Source of the DNA: Nitrososphaeraceae archaeon
GTDB lineage: Archaea > Thermoproteota > Nitrososphaeria > Nitrososphaerales > Nitrososphaeraceae
Assembly (NCBI GenBank): GCA_030038695.1
Contig: JASHSN010000066.1
Location: forward strand, 1 to 5,796
Direction: 5' to 3'
Length of the DNA: 5,796 nt
Below are positions 4,766 to 5,796 of the stretch, in pieces. How positions within the stretch are numbered: position 1 is the first letter of the stretch; each line of letters starts with the position of its first letter. A model generated the notes under the pieces. The model searched no databases and was not told where the DNA came from. It saw nothing but the letters and a program-made list of their open reading frames with translations. The position numbers and the translations under genes are program-made.

Positions 4766-5533
4766 ATGACTCAAACCGAATCAATCTCAAAGCGACTTGA
4801 CGGAAAAATCGCGGTAATCACTGGCGGAAGCAGCGGTATTGGCCTTGCGACGGCCCAACGATTTGTTCAAGAGGGTGCCTATACTTTCATCTTCGGTCGG
4901 GGCCAAAGCGAAGTCGACAAGGCAGTAAAGGATATTGGCAAAAACGTCATGGGTGTTCGGGGTGACGTATCTAATCTAGCAGACCTTGATAGATTGTACG
5001 ACATGGTGAAGCAGCAGAAAGGTCGAATCGATGTTCTCTTTGCCAATGCCGGCATTCTCGAATTCGCACCTTTAGGATCAATTACTGAATCACAATTTGA
5101 TAAATCGTTTGACATCAATGTCAAAGGTCTTCTCTTCACCGTGCAAAAAGCACTTCCCCTATTTCAGGATGGTGGCTCTATCATTCTGACTGCTTCGGTC
5201 AACGCATCCACAGGATTCGAGGCAACGAGTGTTTACAGCGCAACCAAGGCCGCGGTCCGATCCTTCGCGCGTTGTTGGACGGTCGATCTGAAACAACGCA
5301 AGATCCGTGTCAATGCTATCAGCCCTGGTCCGATAGACACACCGATGACCAGAAGCATGGTACAGGGTGAGAGTGGCCAACAATTAAAGAATAAGCTCCT
5401 GAGTACCATGCCGCTGGGGAGGATGGGTAATCCAGATGAAATCGCAAAAGCAGTCTCATTCCTTGCCTCTGATGACAGTAGTTATGTCACCGGTATAGAA
5501 CTGTTCGTAGATGGGGGTCAGGCACAAATCTGA
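4766..5533 (+). CDS. Classical short-chain dehydrogenase/reductase (SDR), probably acquired from bacteria
   Basis: This is a full-length 255-residue SDR, a cytosolic NAD(P)-dependent oxidoreductase. The cofactor loop is TGGSSGIG (19-26); D67 in GDVSN contacts adenine in relatives; NAG is at 94-96. The catalytic set is complete: N118 (DINVKG), S144, Y157 and K161 (YSATK). SPGPIDTPM (186-194) and the C-terminal [15 protein letters not shown] follow the family pattern. Arg45 just after strand 2 favours NADP(H). The substrate cannot be read from sequence; automatic labels such as glucose 1-dehydrogenase would be unreliable. The sequence closely resembles SDRs widespread in soil bacteria. Hand counts of sample lines give 42-60% G+C against 25-38% in the comA-like gene, and codon use differs accordingly, so recent horizontal transfer is likely. 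It has its own promoter and stands alone. Confidence 0.93.
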   Translation: MTQTESISKRLDGKIAVITGGSSGIGLATAQRFVQEGAYTFIFGRGQSEVDKAVKDIGKNVMGVRGDVSNLADLDRLYDMVKQQKGRIDVLFANAGILEFAPLGSITESQFDKSFDINVKGLLFTVQKALPLFQDGGSIILTASVNASTGFEATSVYSATKAAVRSFARCWTVDLKQRKIRVNAISPGPIDTPMTRSMVQGESGQQLKNKLLSTMPLGRMGNPDEIAKAVSFLASDDSSYVTGIELFVDGGQAQI

Positions 5534-5540
5534 AGTCCAT

Positions 5541-5554
5541 ACCAAACGTTTGGT
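5541..5554. promoter_or_regulatory. Perfect 14-base palindrome after the dehydrogenase
   Basis: ACCAAACGTTTGGT begins 8 bases after the stop codon. With no spacer it suits a dimeric protein-binding site better than an RNA hairpin. By a rough count, about one such palindrome every 16 kb is expected by chance, so it may not be meaningful. Confidence 0.25.
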
Positions 5555-5645
5555 TACTTCCTATATTGAGAATTTCGCACATAATGACAAAATTCGTCTG
5601 AAAAATATCTTTTCCTGTATAAGTTGTACGTGAGTTCAATTAGTA

Positions 5646-5677
5646 GGTAATACTATTGTACTATTACCCATTTTCAA
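5646..5677 (+). terminator. Hairpin with a short T-rich tail, possible terminator of the dehydrogenase
   Basis: GGTAATA (5646-5652) and TATTACC (5662-5668) form a 7-bp stem with a 9-base loop, followed by CATTTTC. It lies about 113 bases after the stop codon. The T-tract is short, so this is a weak candidate; nothing else in 5555-5796 looks like a gene. Confidence 0.3.
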
Positions 5678-5796
5678 ATCTCGGTCATATAATACGTAAA
5701 TTTGGATACTTCACTTAGAGCCTATGCGAAAAGTCCTGCTGCTCTGTAAGTAATACATGTACAAGCAAAATGTAACATAGCTACGTAGTTTTCTAG

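Noticed and set aside
4879..5383. Two minus-strand open frames inside the dehydrogenase gene
   Set aside because: Antisense frames of a full-length SDR with complete catalytic motifs; higher G+C favours such long shadows.

Overview
The window looks archaeal, most likely an AT-rich ammonia-oxidising Thaumarchaeota (Nitrososphaerota) of the Nitrososphaerales, possibly Nitrosocosmicus-like. The grounds are the start of a transcription factor B gene, TATA boxes placed about 26-30 bases before start codons (leaderless-transcript spacing), a receiver protein of the kind these genomes carry in many copies, a ComA-family protein with a MarR-like winged helix of a style familiar from this phylum, and a membrane protein ending in a soluble domain that resembles a thaumarchaeal family. 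The genus is inference from remembered families; no database search was run.

Layout: (1) 1-182, minus: N-terminal zinc ribbon of TFB, cut by the window edge. (2) 183-685: no confident gene, but minus-strand coding-like fragments and a hairpin plus T-tract. (3) 686-1015, minus: short, degenerate response-regulator receiver. (4) 1146-2135, plus: phosphosulfolactate synthase (ComA)-like enzyme fused to a C-terminal winged helix, divergent from (3), with a strong 3' stem-loop. (5) 2136-3320: 1.2 kb without a confident gene, holding a promoter-preceded short ORF with a long-range hairpin, a coding-like stretch without a start codon, and inverted repeats in the likely leader of the next gene. (6) 3321-4265, plus: membrane protein with a soluble C-terminal domain. 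(7) 4266-4765: 500 bases with competing stem-loops. (8) 4766-5533, plus: a classical short-chain dehydrogenase whose G+C (about half) is far above its neighbours, probably acquired from bacteria. (9) 5534-5796: 3' region with a 14-base perfect palindrome and a terminator-like hairpin.

The genes do not form an operon: each has its own upstream region, and about 45% of the window lies outside confident genes. The theme is regulation and accessory function (a general transcription factor, a decayed signalling receiver, an enzyme-regulator fusion, a membrane protein with a possible sensor domain, an acquired oxidoreductase). The most notable single item is the ComA-winged-helix fusion. I found no CRISPR array, tRNA, rRNA, intact insertion sequence or recognisable multi-gene defence system.
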